Positions 42,040 to 51,398 are shown, numbered from the stretch's first letter. The stretch: DNA of 64,000 nt from CAVOEB01 sp965249645 (GCA_965249645.1 CBDFML010000009.1:1-64000), one strand, 5' to 3'. Notes: a model not told the origin generated them from the sequence alone. Program-made: numbers and translations.

Positions 42040-42815
42040 ATGGCTGGAAAAACGCCGGTTGACCCAGCCGCCCTGCGTGAAGAGGTAAAATCGAAATACC
42101 GTGAGGTCGCGATCGACCCTCATGGCACTTTCCATTTTCACACGGGACGGCCGCTGGCAAAACGGCTCGAATACGACGATGACGTGGTGGGCGCGATGCC
42201 CGACGTGGCCGTCGAATCATTCTCGGGCGTGGGCAATCCGTTTATATTGCGCCGGCTTTCGCGCGGCGAACGGATCGTCGAGATGGGCTCGGGCGCGGGC
42301 TTCGACAGCTTCATCGCACGCCAGCAGGTCGGCCCCGAGGGCCGGGTCGTCGGCATCGACATGACCGAAGAGATGCTTGAGAAGTCGCGCAAGACCGCCG
42401 CCGAGATGGGAATCGACAACGTCGAGTTCCGGGAGGGCATCATCGAGAACATGCCCATCGAAGACGGCTGGGCGGATGTCGTGATCAGCAACGGTGTGAT
42501 CAACCTGTGCGCCGACAAGGAGCAGGTGTTTGCTGAGATCTTCCGTGTGCTCAGGCCGGGGGGCGGTTGCAGTTCGGCGATATCGCCAACTCAAACCCGG
42601 TGCCCGAAGAAGCGGTGGAAAACATCGATCTTTGGACGGCTTGAATCGCTGGTGGCGTTCCGTGTGAAGGCTGGAAAGCGATGATTGAGGAGGCGGGGTT
42701 CGTCGACGTCGAGATCGGTGCGCCCATGGACACGTTCGGCGGCGCGGGCGGCGAAGGCAACGCCTGGGCGTTCGGGGTTTACGGCTACGCGTTCCTCGCG
42801 CACAAGCCCGCCTAG
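42040..42815 (+). pseudogene. SAM-dependent methyltransferase (ArsM-like) with a frameshift and an in-frame TGA at a Cys position
   Basis: The first 175 codons are a class I methyltransferase: RIVEMGSGAGFDSFIA (SAM loop), GIDMTEEMLEKSRK and DVVISNGVINLCADK. At a run of six G (42558-42563) one base is missing; restoring it gives RLQFGDIANSNPVPEEAVEN and DLWTA, then TGA (42642-42644), then IAGGVPCEGWKAMIEEAGF to TAG 42815. Homologues have Cys in the DLWTGCIAGG position. Either the gene is dead (two lesions) or the TGA encodes selenocysteine and the G-run is an under-call; a suitable hairpin follows the TGA. Arsenite-methyltransferase-like proteins use such cysteines. Confidence 0.7.
42645..42682 (+). 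promoter_or_regulatory. Hairpin directly after the TGA, candidate bacterial SECIS
   Basis: ATCGCT (42645-42650) pairs with AGCGAT (42677-42682), and TTCC (42658-42661) with GGAA (42673-42676). The 11-base apical loop starts with G and begins 17 bases after the TGA, inside the 16-37 base window used for bacterial SECIS elements. A 7-base bulge on the 5' side is a weakness. It may also be chance in GC-rich coding DNA. Confidence 0.3.
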
Positions 42816-42924
42816 GACCAGTGGCGGTGTGACCAAGCGCGGCGCCTGATCGGATAGGCCGTCAGGCCAGCGCCGCCGGCTCGCGTACGACTTCGCCGAG
42901 GCCGCGGAATAGGCTCGGACCGCC

Positions 42925-43527
42925 TCAGCCGAGCTCGACTTCGATCTCGCTGACCACGCCGCCGGCGTTGATCTCCCAACCCTCGGGCGAGATGTCGAAG
43001 GGGCAGGCGGAGACGATGCAGATGGTGTCGATCAGCGCTTCGAGTTCGACCCAGCCGCCGGGTTTCACGATATTTTCAGGTGCAACCAGCCGTCCGTCGG
43101 CCTCCACGTTGGTGTTGGTGAAGAAGTTGACCGGCTGGGGCACGACGATGACCTCGTGGCCCAAACGGCGCATCGCGACCATGAGGTTTTCCGAACAGCT
43201 TGGATGGGGCCCCTCGTAGCCGAAGAATTCGTAGCGGAACTGGTCACACGCCGGCAGCAGCATGTCGTGGATGCCCTCCGCGCCGTCTTCGAGCAGTTTG
43301 AGCATGGGGCGGCGAAAGCGAGAGAGAAAGACGTCGCCTGGGCGCGGCGTGACCGAATAGTTCGCGATCCAGGTGTGCGGCGGCGAAAGCCACTCGGCGG
43401 TATCCTCGGCGTTGTAGGCGAAGAAGTCGGCGGCCTGGTGGCCTTTCGGCGTGGTGAGCTTGATCCGCTTGCCCTTGGCCACATGAAAGGCGCGGCCGTC
43501 CCTGGGCGGAACGATGGTCTTGTCCAT
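42925..43527 (-). CDS. DUF1989 (urea carboxylase-associated family) protein
   Basis: The 200 residues match the DUF1989 family: GRAFHVAKGKRIKLTTPKGH, QAADFFAYNAED, NFFTNTNVEADGRL and the closing Cys-containing DTICIVSACPFDISP. Some members, as in guanidine and urea degradation operons, act as amidohydrolases on carboxyguanidine-type compounds; others are uncharacterised. GGGGAGG lies before ATG 43527. It stands next to the hydrolase and LLM genes on the same strand. Confidence 0.88.
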   Translation of the reverse strand: MDKTIVPPRDGRAFHVAKGKRIKLTTPKGHQAADFFAYNAEDTAEWLSPPHTWIANYSVTPRPGDVFLSRFRRPMLKLLEDGAEGIHDMLLPACDQFRYEFFGYEGPHPSCSENLMVAMRRLGHEVIVVPQPVNFFTNTNVEADGRLVAPENIVKPGGWVELEALIDTICIVSACPFDISPEGWEINAGGVVSEIEVELG

Positions 43528-43592
43528 GGTGAGCCTCCCCGATCCGGTCTGTTGAGGTCGCCACGATAGCGCAGCGCGCGGGAGCGCGCGAC

Positions 43593-44392
43593 TCAGGGTT
43601 TCGCCCGCAGGCTCTCGTCGAGGAAGGGTGCGATCAGCGCATTTATTGTGTCCGGGGCTTCGACCAGACCCATATGGCGCAAGGTTGGGACGATCTCGCC
43701 TCGCGCGCCGGGGATGGATGCCGCCATGCGCCGCGCCATGTCAGGCGAGTTGCCGCGGTCGTCCTCGCAGGCAACCACCAAGGTGGGACAACGGATTCCG
43801 GCGATGGGCTCGACCAATGCCGCATCGCCCTCGGCCAGGACGCGGTAGGCGTGCGGGTAGACCTCGAGGTCGTTGGCGAGGATCGTCCGGCGCACCCGTT
43901 CGAGAACCTCGGGACGCGCGGTGGCGAACGCGGTGGTGAACCAGCGCTCCAGCGCGGCGTCGACGGTCGCAGCCGGACCGTCGGCTGCGGCCTGCTCGGC
44001 GCGGGCGCGCACGGCGGCCGCTCCGCCTCCGTACGGTCGTGGGGTGAGTTGAGGACGATAAGCGCACCGACGCGCTCGGGACGGTCGATCGCATAGGCCC
44101 GGGCGATCATGCCGCCCAGCGAAAAGCCCGCCAGCGCGCAGCGCTCCAGCGCCAGACCGTCGAGCAAGTTGTCGAGCTGGTCGACGAAGTGGGCCATTTC
44201 AAAGTCGCCGCGCGGCTTGACGCTCTCGCCGTGGCCCAGCAGGTCGTAGCGCACCACGCGGAAACGGCCGGTCAGGGCGGGCAGTTGCCCGTCCCACATC
44301 GAGCGGTCCAAACCCAGACCGTGGATCAACACGACGGTTGGGCCATCGCCCTCGGACGTAAAGGCTGACTTGCCGATGAACCCGTCGGCCAC
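43593..44392 (-). pseudogene. Alpha/beta hydrolase (3-oxoadipate enol-lactonase-like), frameshifted
   Basis: The 5' frame (from ATG 44392) carries VVLIHGLGLDRSMWDGQLP (oxyanion hole HG), YDLLGHGES and the nucleophile elbow AGFSLGGMIA. Near 44015-44030, after SPHDRTEAER, the frame must shift for the rest: RARAEQAAADGPAATVDAAL, CPTLVVACEDD (acidic residue) and TLRHMGLVEAPDT (catalytic His), to the stop at 43593. Both halves are well conserved. A single-base lesion in a GC-rich run separates nucleophile from Asp/His, so no active enzyme is expected unless the lesion is a sequence error. Confidence 0.85.
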
Positions 44393-44401
44393 GGTGGGCG
44401 T

Positions 44402-45469
44402 CTAGCGCGCCGCGCCGGTTCGGGCCGGCGTCTCCTGAAAGGCAGGCATGACTTCGTCGACGAAGAGGCGGAGCGAGCTTTTCTGCTCGGCCAGGGGCAG
44501 GCCGAAGCTCGCCTGATAGCAGAAATTATCCACGCCGAGCGCCTCGTAGAGCTTCAGCTTGGCGATGGCCTCGTCGGGCGAGCCGAAGATCAGATTGTCG
44601 AGCAGGTTTGACGGCTCGTATTCGGCCTGGTTGGTGAGCAACGCCGGATCGGGCACCTGGGGAAAACCGTTGACGACGGGGGCGAGGTTGCGAAACAGGT
44701 TTTCAAACTGGCGGCCCTGATTACGCACCGCGTCGAGATAGACGTCTCGGGTCTCGGAGTTCTCGTAGATGGCAGTATGGCGCATGGTCATGAAGCGGGG
44801 CCGCTCCATGCCCGGGTTGGCGGCGAGCGAGGCCTCGAAGCGTTCCATGTAGGTCTCGACCTCGGCGAACGAGCGGGTCAGCGCCCAGGTCATGACGGAA
44901 CAGCCCTGCTGGACCGCCCAGTCGAAGGTGCCGGGATCGCGTGCCGCGATCCATATTGGGGGATGGGGCTGCTGCAGCGGCTTGGGACAGGAAGTCGCGG
45001 CGGGAAAAGACCAGTACTCGCCGTTATGCTCAGTATCGCCCTGCCACAGCGCTTTCAGCACCGGCAGCATCTCTTGCATCATGGGTACGCCGAGGTTCAT
45101 CTCCATACCGCTCGCCATGCGGTCGAATTCACGTTGATAGGCACCTTTGCCGATGCCGAATTCAAGCCGTCCGCCCGAGAGCAGATCGGACAGCGCCGCC
45201 TCGCCGGCGAGCTTGACTGGATGCCAGTAGGGCGCGACCACGACAGCGGTGCCGAGGCGGATGCGCGAGGTGTGGGCGGCGAAGTGGGCGAGCAACTGGA
45301 ACGGGCCGGGCGCGATGGTCATCTCGATGGCGTGGTGCTCGGCGGCCCAGACGATGTCGACGCCGCCCTCGTCCGCCATCTGCACCATCTCGGTGACGTG
45401 GCGCATGACCTCGCGCATGTCCTCGTCGGGGCTCATGCGCTCCAGATTGATGACGAGATTAAATCGCAT
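44402..45469 (-). CDS. LLM-class flavin-dependent oxidoreductase
   Basis: The 355 residues adopt the luciferase-like monooxygenase fold. VWAAEHHAIEMTIAPGPFQ, RLGTAVVVAPYWHPVKLAGE and GGRLEFGIGKGAYQREFDRM are the typical FMNH2-binding segments. Such enzymes use reduced flavin and oxygen to oxidise small organic compounds. The substrate is not evident; neighbours (alpha/beta hydrolase, DUF1989, aldehyde dehydrogenase) suggest a catabolic gene set. It ends nine bases before the hydrolase start on the same strand. Confidence 0.92.
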   Translation of the reverse strand: MRFNLVINLERMSPDEDMREVMRHVTEMVQMADEGGVDIVWAAEHHAIEMTIAPGPFQLLAHFAAHTSRIRLGTAVVVAPYWHPVKLAGEAALSDLLSGGRLEFGIGKGAYQREFDRMASGMEMNLGVPMMQEMLPVLKALWQGDTEHNGEYWSFPAATSCPKPLQQPHPPIWIAARDPGTFDWAVQQGCSVMTWALTRSFAEVETYMERFEASLAANPGMERPRFMTMRHTAIYENSETRDVYLDAVRNQGRQFENLFRNLAPVVNGFPQVPDPALLTNQAEYEPSNLLDNLIFGSPDEAIAKLKLYEALGVDNFCYQASFGLPLAEQKSSLRLFVDEVMPAFQETPARTGAAR

Positions 45470-45624
45470 GGCAGGCGTCCGTTGGAGTTGTGTGGCTTTT
45501 TAGTCGGTCGCCGAGCGAGAGTAACGGCGAAATGTTACCTTGTCAGCGGTCAAGAGGCTGGACAGGAGCATATTCCTGTTAGCACACTGGCCAAACTTTG
45601 CCGGATCGCCAGGGGAGAGCTGCC

Positions 45625-47109
45625 ATGTCCGAGCTGACCCGTTACCAGATGCTGATTGACGGCCAGTGGGTCGACGCGAAGGGCGGCGCGACCTTCGAGA
45701 GCATCAATCCGGCCAGCGGCGAGGTCTGGGCGGAAATCCCGGCCGCAAGCGAGACCGACGTCGATCGCGCCGTGCAGGCCGCGCACCGCGCCTTCAGCGA
45801 TGGTCCGTGGGCGAGCATGACACCGAGCGAGCGGGGCAAGCGGTTGCGCAAGTTCGCCGACCTGCTGGCCGAGAATGCCGAAGAGCTGGGCCGCATCGAA
45901 TCCGTCGATACGGGCAAGCTGTTCAAGGAGACCCGCTTCCAGGCAAATTACATCGCTGATTTCTTTCACTACTACGCCGGGCTGGCCGACAAAATCGAGG
46001 GTGCGACTCTGCCCATCGACAAGCCCGATCTCTGTGTTTTCAACACCCGTGAGCCGTTGGGCGTGGTTGCGGCGGTGGTGCCCTGGAATTCGCAGCTTTT
46101 CCTGACCGCGATCAAGATGGGTCCCGCGCTGGCGGCCGGCAACACCATCGTGCTCAAGGCCTCCGAGCACGCTTCGGCGGCCATGCTCGCGTTCGGCAGG
46201 CTGGTTGCTGAGGCGGATATTCCCGACGGCGTCGTCAATATCGTCACCGGGTTCGGCGAACCCTGCGGGCGGGTGCTGACCTCCCATCCGCTGGTGGCGC
46301 GGGTAAGCTTTACGGGCGGCCCCGAGACGGCACGCCATGTGGTGCGGAACTCGGCAGAAAATTTTGCGCAAGTTACTCTCGAGCTCGGCGGCAAGTCACC
46401 GGTCATGGTGTTCGAGGATGCGGACATCGAAAGCGCAACCAACGGCGTCGTGTCCGGGATTTTCGCGGCGAGCGGCCAGAGCTGCGTGGCGGGATCGAGG
46501 CTCTATCTGCAGGACAGTATCGCCGACAAGTTCGTCGAGGGGCTGGTCGCGCGGGCCGGAAAAATCCGGATCGGCGATCCGCTCGCGGAGGACACCCAGA
46601 TGGGCCCGCTCGCCACGCAAGCGCAGCTCACGCGGATCGACGCGGAAGTCAAAAAGGCACAAGAGAGCGGAGCGAGGGTGCTCCATGGCGGGCAGCCTCC
46701 GCCGCACCTCAACATGGGCTGGTTCTACGAGCCCACCATCGTCGAGTGCCCCGATCAATCGCTTAGCATCGTGGACACGGAGCTGTTCGGTCCGGTACTG
46801 AGCGTGTTGCGCTTTTCGAGTGAAGACGAGGCCATTGCGCGTGCCAACGACACAAAATACGGCCTCGCATGCGGCATCTTTTCCCGCGATATGGGGCGCG
46901 CGCTCAGGGTCTCAAAGGCGATCCGGGCGGGCATCGTCTGGATCAACACCTACCGCATGGTCTCGCCCATCGCCGAGATCGGCGGCTTCAAGGACAGCGG
47001 TTACGGGCGCGAGGGCGGCTTGCAGGCGGTCTACGACTACACCCGGCCCAAGACGGTCTGGATCAACACCTCGAGCGAGCCGGTGGCCGACCCCTTCGTG
47101 ATGCGATAG
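45625..47109 (+). CDS. Aldehyde dehydrogenase family protein
   Basis: The 494 residues show the full ALDH set: VVPWNSQLFLTAIKMGPALA (cofactor loop with Asn), VSFTGGPETARHV, VTLELGGKSPV (catalytic Glu) and ASGQSCVAGSRLY (nucleophilic Cys), then ELFGPVLSVLRF. It should oxidise an aldehyde to the acid with NAD(P)+; betaine-aldehyde- or gamma-aminobutyraldehyde-type substrates are possible given the context. AGGGGAGAG lies before ATG 45625; an upstream TTG at 45598 is less likely. Divergent from the LLM gene. Confidence 0.95.
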   Translation: MSELTRYQMLIDGQWVDAKGGATFESINPASGEVWAEIPAASETDVDRAVQAAHRAFSDGPWASMTPSERGKRLRKFADLLAENAEELGRIESVDTGKLFKETRFQANYIADFFHYYAGLADKIEGATLPIDKPDLCVFNTREPLGVVAAVVPWNSQLFLTAIKMGPALAAGNTIVLKASEHASAAMLAFGRLVAEADIPDGVVNIVTGFGEPCGRVLTSHPLVARVSFTGGPETARHVVRNSAENFAQVTLELGGKSPVMVFEDADIESATNGVVSGIFAASGQSCVAGSRLYLQDSIADKFVEGLVARAGKIRIGDPLAEDTQMGPLATQAQLTRIDAEVKKAQESGARVLHGGQPPPHLNMGWFYEPTIVECPDQSLSIVDTELFGPVLSVLRFSSEDEAIARANDTKYGLACGIFSRDMGRALRVSKAIRAGIVWINTYRMVSPIAEIGGFKDSGYGREGGLQAVYDYTRPKTVWINTSSEPVADPFVMR

Positions 47110-47225
47110 AGGCGGGAAATTAGTCGCGCTCGAGCGCCGCACAGGCTTTCGTCGCATAAACGGCGGCTCGCAGTCGCGGGCTGGTTGAGAGCTGCGAGAG
47201 GCGTGGTGCGAAATGCGAGGGGCTC

Positions 47226-48053
47226 TCAGGCCTTGCGTGCCACGACACGCGCGCCGCCGAGATGTCCACCAGCCAACATGGTGGTGACCATGTCGTAGAA
47301 ATGGTCAAGCGCGGCGACGACCTCCTCGCCATGGACCACGACGTGGCGTTCAAAGCCCGCGCGGTATCGCTCGAGGCGTTCCGCCACATGGGTGCTCCAT
47401 AGCTCGCTCATATCCTCGAAGGCGATGTCTTCGAAGCCGGCGGTTTGCAGGGTGGCACAATAGTTCTCCCGGGTCGTGAGGCCGGCGCCGTATAACTCGT
47501 GGGCGACCCGGTTTCGCTCGTCGTCTGTCAGGGGTGCGCGTTCATAAAGGTCCTCGGCGTAGAGCGCGCTGCCCGGCTTGAGCGTGTCGGCGCAGCGCGC
47601 GAACAGTGCGGTCTGGTCGGGCACATGGTAGAGCGAGAGCCAGCTCACTACCGCGTCGTAAGACTCAGCGGGTAACGGGTGGGCAAGAACATCGCCGCAG
47701 ACATGCTCGACCCGTTCCGCGAGTCCGCAGCGCCCAGTCAGCGAGCGGGCAACAGCGTTCAGGTCCGGCTGAAGCTCGAGAGCTGTAATCTGACAGCCCG
47801 TGCGCTCCGCCAAGTGACGCGACGACCCGCCGATTCCCGAGCCGACTTCGAGAACCCGGCTGTCCGCGTCGATAGCGAGCCGCTCAGCGGCGTCGTCCAC
47901 GGCCTTGGTACCGAAATAGTGGTATTGATCGAACGGTGAGAGGTCCGCGACGGTGAGTGGATCGTCGTCGCCAAAGCCCGCCGCCTTGAGGTCGTTGTAG
48001 ATTCGCTCGACCTGGCCGTAGAGCTTCATCGACTTGATGCCGGTCGCCTCCAT
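47226..48053 (-). CDS. Class I SAM-dependent methyltransferase (cyclopropane/sarcosine-methylase-like)
   Basis: About 275 residues. SRVLEVGSGIGGSSRHLAER is the SAM-binding loop; SPFDQYHYFGTKAVDDAAE precedes it, and AVVSWLSLYHVPDQTALF contains the post-II acidic/aromatic motif. The layout is that of small-molecule N- or C-methyltransferases such as those acting on sarcosine/dimethylglycine or sterol-like substrates; the substrate is unknown. I chose ATG 48053; an ATG at 48068 is possible. It is convergent with the aldehyde dehydrogenase gene and divergent from the kinase operon. Confidence 0.85.
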   Translation of the reverse strand: MEATGIKSMKLYGQVERIYNDLKAAGFGDDDPLTVADLSPFDQYHYFGTKAVDDAAERLAIDADSRVLEVGSGIGGSSRHLAERTGCQITALELQPDLNAVARSLTGRCGLAERVEHVCGDVLAHPLPAESYDAVVSWLSLYHVPDQTALFARCADTLKPGSALYAEDLYERAPLTDDERNRVAHELYGAGLTTRENYCATLQTAGFEDIAFEDMSELWSTHVAERLERYRAGFERHVVVHGEEVVAALDHFYDMVTTMLAGGHLGGARVVARKA

Positions 48054-48223
48054 GGCGCGCCTTTCCAAGCTGTTTTGTTGCGGCCGTCACGATAGCCGAA
48101 GCGGCGGGGTGGGGCCAATCGTCGCGGCGCCCCTTTTGGGGGCTTCACATCGCCCGTTCGCGCGGCAAGAATGCATTCCGGCGCGGGCGCGCCCAAGAAC
48201 GAGAACGGCTAAGAGACGGAAGC

Positions 48224-49240
48224 ATGGCGCAGGATATTCCCCCGGATCAGTCCACCTTCATGGATGCGTTCCTGCGCGAGACGCGCGCGCTCGTGAAGAC
48301 CTATGATTGCTCCGACGACGTCGAAGTCTCGCCGCTGAGCCAGGCGGAAAATACCATCCTGCTGGTTCACGACCGGGGGCGGGGCAACAAATACGTCCTG
48401 CGCATCAACTCTCACCAGCTCACCTACCACAACCCGGCGGTGATCGGCTCGGAAATGGCGTGGCTGCGCGCGTTGCGCGAGGATTCCGACATCGACGCGC
48501 CGGATCCGGTCCCTTCGCGGGACGGCCGTTACGTCCAGAGAATCGAGGCGCCCGAAATCGACCAGCCGCGCTGCGCAATCATGATGACTTTTCTGGAAGG
48601 CGTGGAACCCGACCCCGATTCGTTGCTCGACGGCTTCGACCGGCTGGGCGAGATCACCGCGCACATGCACCGTCACGCCAAGGGGTGGGTGCGCCCGGCG
48701 GATTTTGTGCGGCCCGACTGGACACCGGAATCGATCGCCAACAACAAGCAGGGCTGGGGCGACTGGCGCTACGGCTACGGCATGGAGGACGAGGCGGCGC
48801 GCCAGGTGCTGGGCCGGGCGATGGATACGGTGCTCGCGCGGCTCGCACGCATCGAGCGCAATGCTGAGCGCTTCGGCCTGATCCACGCGGATTTCCGCCT
48901 CGCAAATATCCTGGTCGAGGGCGACCGGACCAAGGTGATCGACTTCGACGACTGTGGATTCGGCTATTTCATCTACGACCTTGCCTCCGCGCTGACCTTC
49001 CTCGAACAGCGGGCGGACGTGCCCGAGCTGATCGAGACCTGGCTCGCGGGCTATCGCCGCGTGGCGGTACTCCCGCCCGATGTCGAGGCGGAAATTCCCA
49101 GCTTCGTCATGCTGAGACGGATAATGCTCCTCGGCTATATCGGCAACCGCCGACACCTGGAGTATGTTCAGGAGCTGGGCGTGGGATACACCACCGACAG
49201 CCTCGAACTCGTGGAGACCTACCTGGCCAGGTACGGTTGA
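48224..49240 (+). CDS. APH-fold small-molecule kinase, copy 1
   Basis: The 338 residues belong to the phosphotransferase (aminoglycoside/choline/homoserine kinase) fold. NTILLVHDRGRGNKYVLRIN is the nucleotide lobe; LIHADFRLANILVEG holds the Brenner HxDxxxxN catalytic motif and KVIDFDDCGFGYF the Mg-binding Asp. It is not obviously an antibiotic-resistance enzyme; the group includes hydroxylysine, ethanolamine and homoserine kinases. A close paralogue follows after 37 bases and a TIM-barrel isomerase after that, so a catabolic operon is likely. Confidence 0.88.
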   Translation: MAQDIPPDQSTFMDAFLRETRALVKTYDCSDDVEVSPLSQAENTILLVHDRGRGNKYVLRINSHQLTYHNPAVIGSEMAWLRALREDSDIDAPDPVPSRDGRYVQRIEAPEIDQPRCAIMMTFLEGVEPDPDSLLDGFDRLGEITAHMHRHAKGWVRPADFVRPDWTPESIANNKQGWGDWRYGYGMEDEAARQVLGRAMDTVLARLARIERNAERFGLIHADFRLANILVEGDRTKVIDFDDCGFGYFIYDLASALTFLEQRADVPELIETWLAGYRRVAVLPPDVEAEIPSFVMLRRIMLLGYIGNRRHLEYVQELGVGYTTDSLELVETYLARYG

Positions 49241-49277
49241 GGTTCTCCACCGCGGAACAGAAGTAGGCCGGTACGCG

Positions 49278-50291
49278 ATGACCTCTGAGATTCTCCTCGA
49301 TCATACGGTCTTCGACGAGATCTTGCTGCGCGAAGCGCGCAAGCTCGTAACGGCTTACGATTTCTCCGGCGACATCGAGGTCTCGGTCCTCGTCCAGGGC
49401 GAGAACACCATCCTGCTCGTCGACGACCGGGGAAGGGGCAAGAAATACGTTCTGCGCATCAGCTCCCACAGGCTGATCTACCACAACGGGCCGTCGATCG
49501 CCTCCGAGGTGATGTGGTTGCGGGCGCTGCGCCGGGATTCCGATATCGAGGCACCGGATCCGATTCCCGACAGGCAGGGCCGCTTCGTCCAGACCCTCGA
49601 GGCCTCCGATCTCGACCGGCCGCGTTGCGCGGTGATGTTCAGCTTCCTCGATGGCGTCGAGCCGAATCCCAACACCCTGATGGCCGACTTCGCGCAGCTG
49701 GGCGAAATCACCGCGCGCATGCACCGCCACGCCCAAAGTTGGACACCGCCTGCCGAATTCGCACGCCATTCATGGACCCCCGATTCGATCTTCACCAATC
49801 AGGTCTCTTGGGGGCATTGGGAGGAGGGCATGGATGTGGATGCGGACGCGCGCGCCATTCTGGGACGCATGGCGGACGTCGTCGCGCGTCGGCTCGGTAG
49901 ACTCCCCCGGGACAAGGAGCGCTTCGGCCTGATCCACGCCGATCTGCGGCTCGCGAATATTCTCGTCGAGGGTGACCGGGCCAAGGTGATCGACTTCGAC
50001 GATTGCGGTTCCAGCTACTATCTGTACGATCTGGCGACTGCGCTCAGCCTGCTGCAAGAGCGGCCGGACGCCCCGGAATTGACCGCGACGTGGCTCGACG
50101 GCTACCGCAGGGTTGCCTCGATCCCGCCCGACATCGAGGCAGAGATTCCAAGTTTCAACATGCTTCGCCGCCTGGCAGAAGTGGCCTGGTTCGGGCGCTG
50201 TCGAGGCATCGAATTCTTCGACGAGATCGGACCCGCCCACACGGCCGCCACGATACAGCTCGCCGACGACTATCTGACCAAGTACGCCTGA
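49278..50291 (+). CDS. APH-fold small-molecule kinase, copy 2
   Basis: The 337-residue tandem paralogue of the previous gene has the same key motifs: NTILLVDDRGRGKKYVLRIS, LIHADLRLANILVEG and KVIDFDDCGSSYY. All catalytic residues are kept, so both copies should be active. Differences in the C-terminal lobe (SFNMLRRLAEVAWFGRCRG) could change substrate. ATG 49278 was chosen; the frame extends upstream into copy 1 only in an overlapping frame. Confidence 0.88.
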   Translation: MTSEILLDHTVFDEILLREARKLVTAYDFSGDIEVSVLVQGENTILLVDDRGRGKKYVLRISSHRLIYHNGPSIASEVMWLRALRRDSDIEAPDPIPDRQGRFVQTLEASDLDRPRCAVMFSFLDGVEPNPNTLMADFAQLGEITARMHRHAQSWTPPAEFARHSWTPDSIFTNQVSWGHWEEGMDVDADARAILGRMADVVARRLGRLPRDKERFGLIHADLRLANILVEGDRAKVIDFDDCGSSYYLYDLATALSLLQERPDAPELTATWLDGYRRVASIPPDIEAEIPSFNMLRRLAEVAWFGRCRGIEFFDEIGPAHTAATIQLADDYLTKYA

Positions 50292-50352
50292 GTTGCCATC
50301 CAGTTGATCGTCCGGTCCGATAGGGCCATGATCGGCTCTGCGGGAGGAATTC

Positions 50353-51216
50353 ATGACCCAGAAGCTCGACGTTTTTCAGTCCATGTGGGCGATGGAGCAG
50401 CGCCGCCCCGACGGCAAGGAGTATTCGCCCGAGGAGGCGGTCGCGATGATCGCCGAAGCCGGCTACGCGGGCGTCGACATGGTCTCGACCCCCGACTACG
50501 CCGAGACCCGGGATCAATGGATTGAGGTGATCAAGGATACCGATCTCGACGTGAGCTTCACCGCCTTCTGCTCGGAGACCGATCTGCTCGAGCCCACCAT
50601 CGAAGCCGCCTGCCGGGTTCGCGAGAAGGTTCGCTACATCAACCTGATCCCCCGCACGCTGTACTGGGATGTGGACGAGGCGGCGATGTGGATGGAGAAA
50701 TGGATATCACTTGGCGCGGCCGAGGGTTATCCGGTCTATCTCGAGACCCACCGTTTTTCGATGACCACGGACCTGTTGTTCACCATCCGGCTGGCCAACA
50801 GGATGCCGGAATTGCGCCTGGTCGCCGATCTTTCGCACGTCGTGACGGCGCAGGAATGGTTTTACCTGCCGCTCACCCACGAGGAAGAAACGATGGTCGA
50901 GCACCTGCTCTGTCGGGCGGAATCGTTCCAGGGACGCGTGGCTTCCGCCGAGCAGATTCAGCTTCAGCTGGATTTTCCCCAGCACCAGGTCTGGGTCGAC
51001 ATCTTCAAGGGCTGGTGGACCAAGGGCCTGCGCTGGTGGCGCCAGCGGCACGGCCCGGACGATTCTTGTGTCTTCCTCTGCGAGCTGGGCCCGCCCTCCT
51101 ACGCGATCACCGGCGCGGACGGCTGGGAACTGTCCGATCGCTGGCAGGACGCGCTCGCCATCAAGGGCTGGGTCGAGGACATATGGCAGGGTCTCGACGG
51201 GGACGCGAAGGCCTAA
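50353..51216 (+). CDS. Sugar-phosphate isomerase/epimerase-type TIM-barrel protein
   Basis: The 287 residues form an AP-endonuclease-2/xylose-isomerase-like TIM barrel. MIAEAGYAGVDMVSTPDYAE is the first strand/helix signature, and metal-ligand candidates are Glu in VYLETHRFSMT, Asp/His in LVADLSHVVTAQEW and Glu in FLCELGPPSY. Such proteins isomerise or cleave small hydroxy-acids and sugars. GGGAGGAATTC lies before ATG 50353. It sits 61 bases after the second kinase and appears to be in the same operon. Confidence 0.85.
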   Translation: MTQKLDVFQSMWAMEQRRPDGKEYSPEEAVAMIAEAGYAGVDMVSTPDYAETRDQWIEVIKDTDLDVSFTAFCSETDLLEPTIEAACRVREKVRYINLIPRTLYWDVDEAAMWMEKWISLGAAEGYPVYLETHRFSMTTDLLFTIRLANRMPELRLVADLSHVVTAQEWFYLPLTHEEETMVEHLLCRAESFQGRVASAEQIQLQLDFPQHQVWVDIFKGWWTKGLRWWRQRHGPDDSCVFLCELGPPSYAITGADGWELSDRWQDALAIKGWVEDIWQGLDGDAKA

Positions 51217-51221
51217 GCGGC

Positions 51222-51398
51222 ATGGCGGCCTCGCCCGGCGATGACCGGCCTCAGAAGGGTGCTCCCTGGCGGGCCGCTTTCCTGCTGGTGCCGGATTTTT
51301 CGATGATCGCGTTTACCTCGGCGGTCGAGGTCTTGCGCTTGGCCAACTACGTCACCGGACGCGAGGATTTCGCCTGGTCGCTTTATTCTCCCGGCGGC
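51222..51398 (+). pseudogene. GlxA/GbdR-type regulator, N-terminal fragment
   Basis: From ATG 51222 the frame reads RAAFLLVPDFSMIAFTSAVE, then LRLANYVTGREDFAWSLYSP, the N-terminus of AraC-family regulators with a DJ-1/PfpI-type domain (GlxA, GbdR, CdhR). Such regulators control glycine betaine, carnitine and dimethylglycine genes. After about 58 codons similarity ends and the frame closes at 51425 in unrelated sequence. The regulator body and its HTH domain are missing. Confidence 0.8.
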
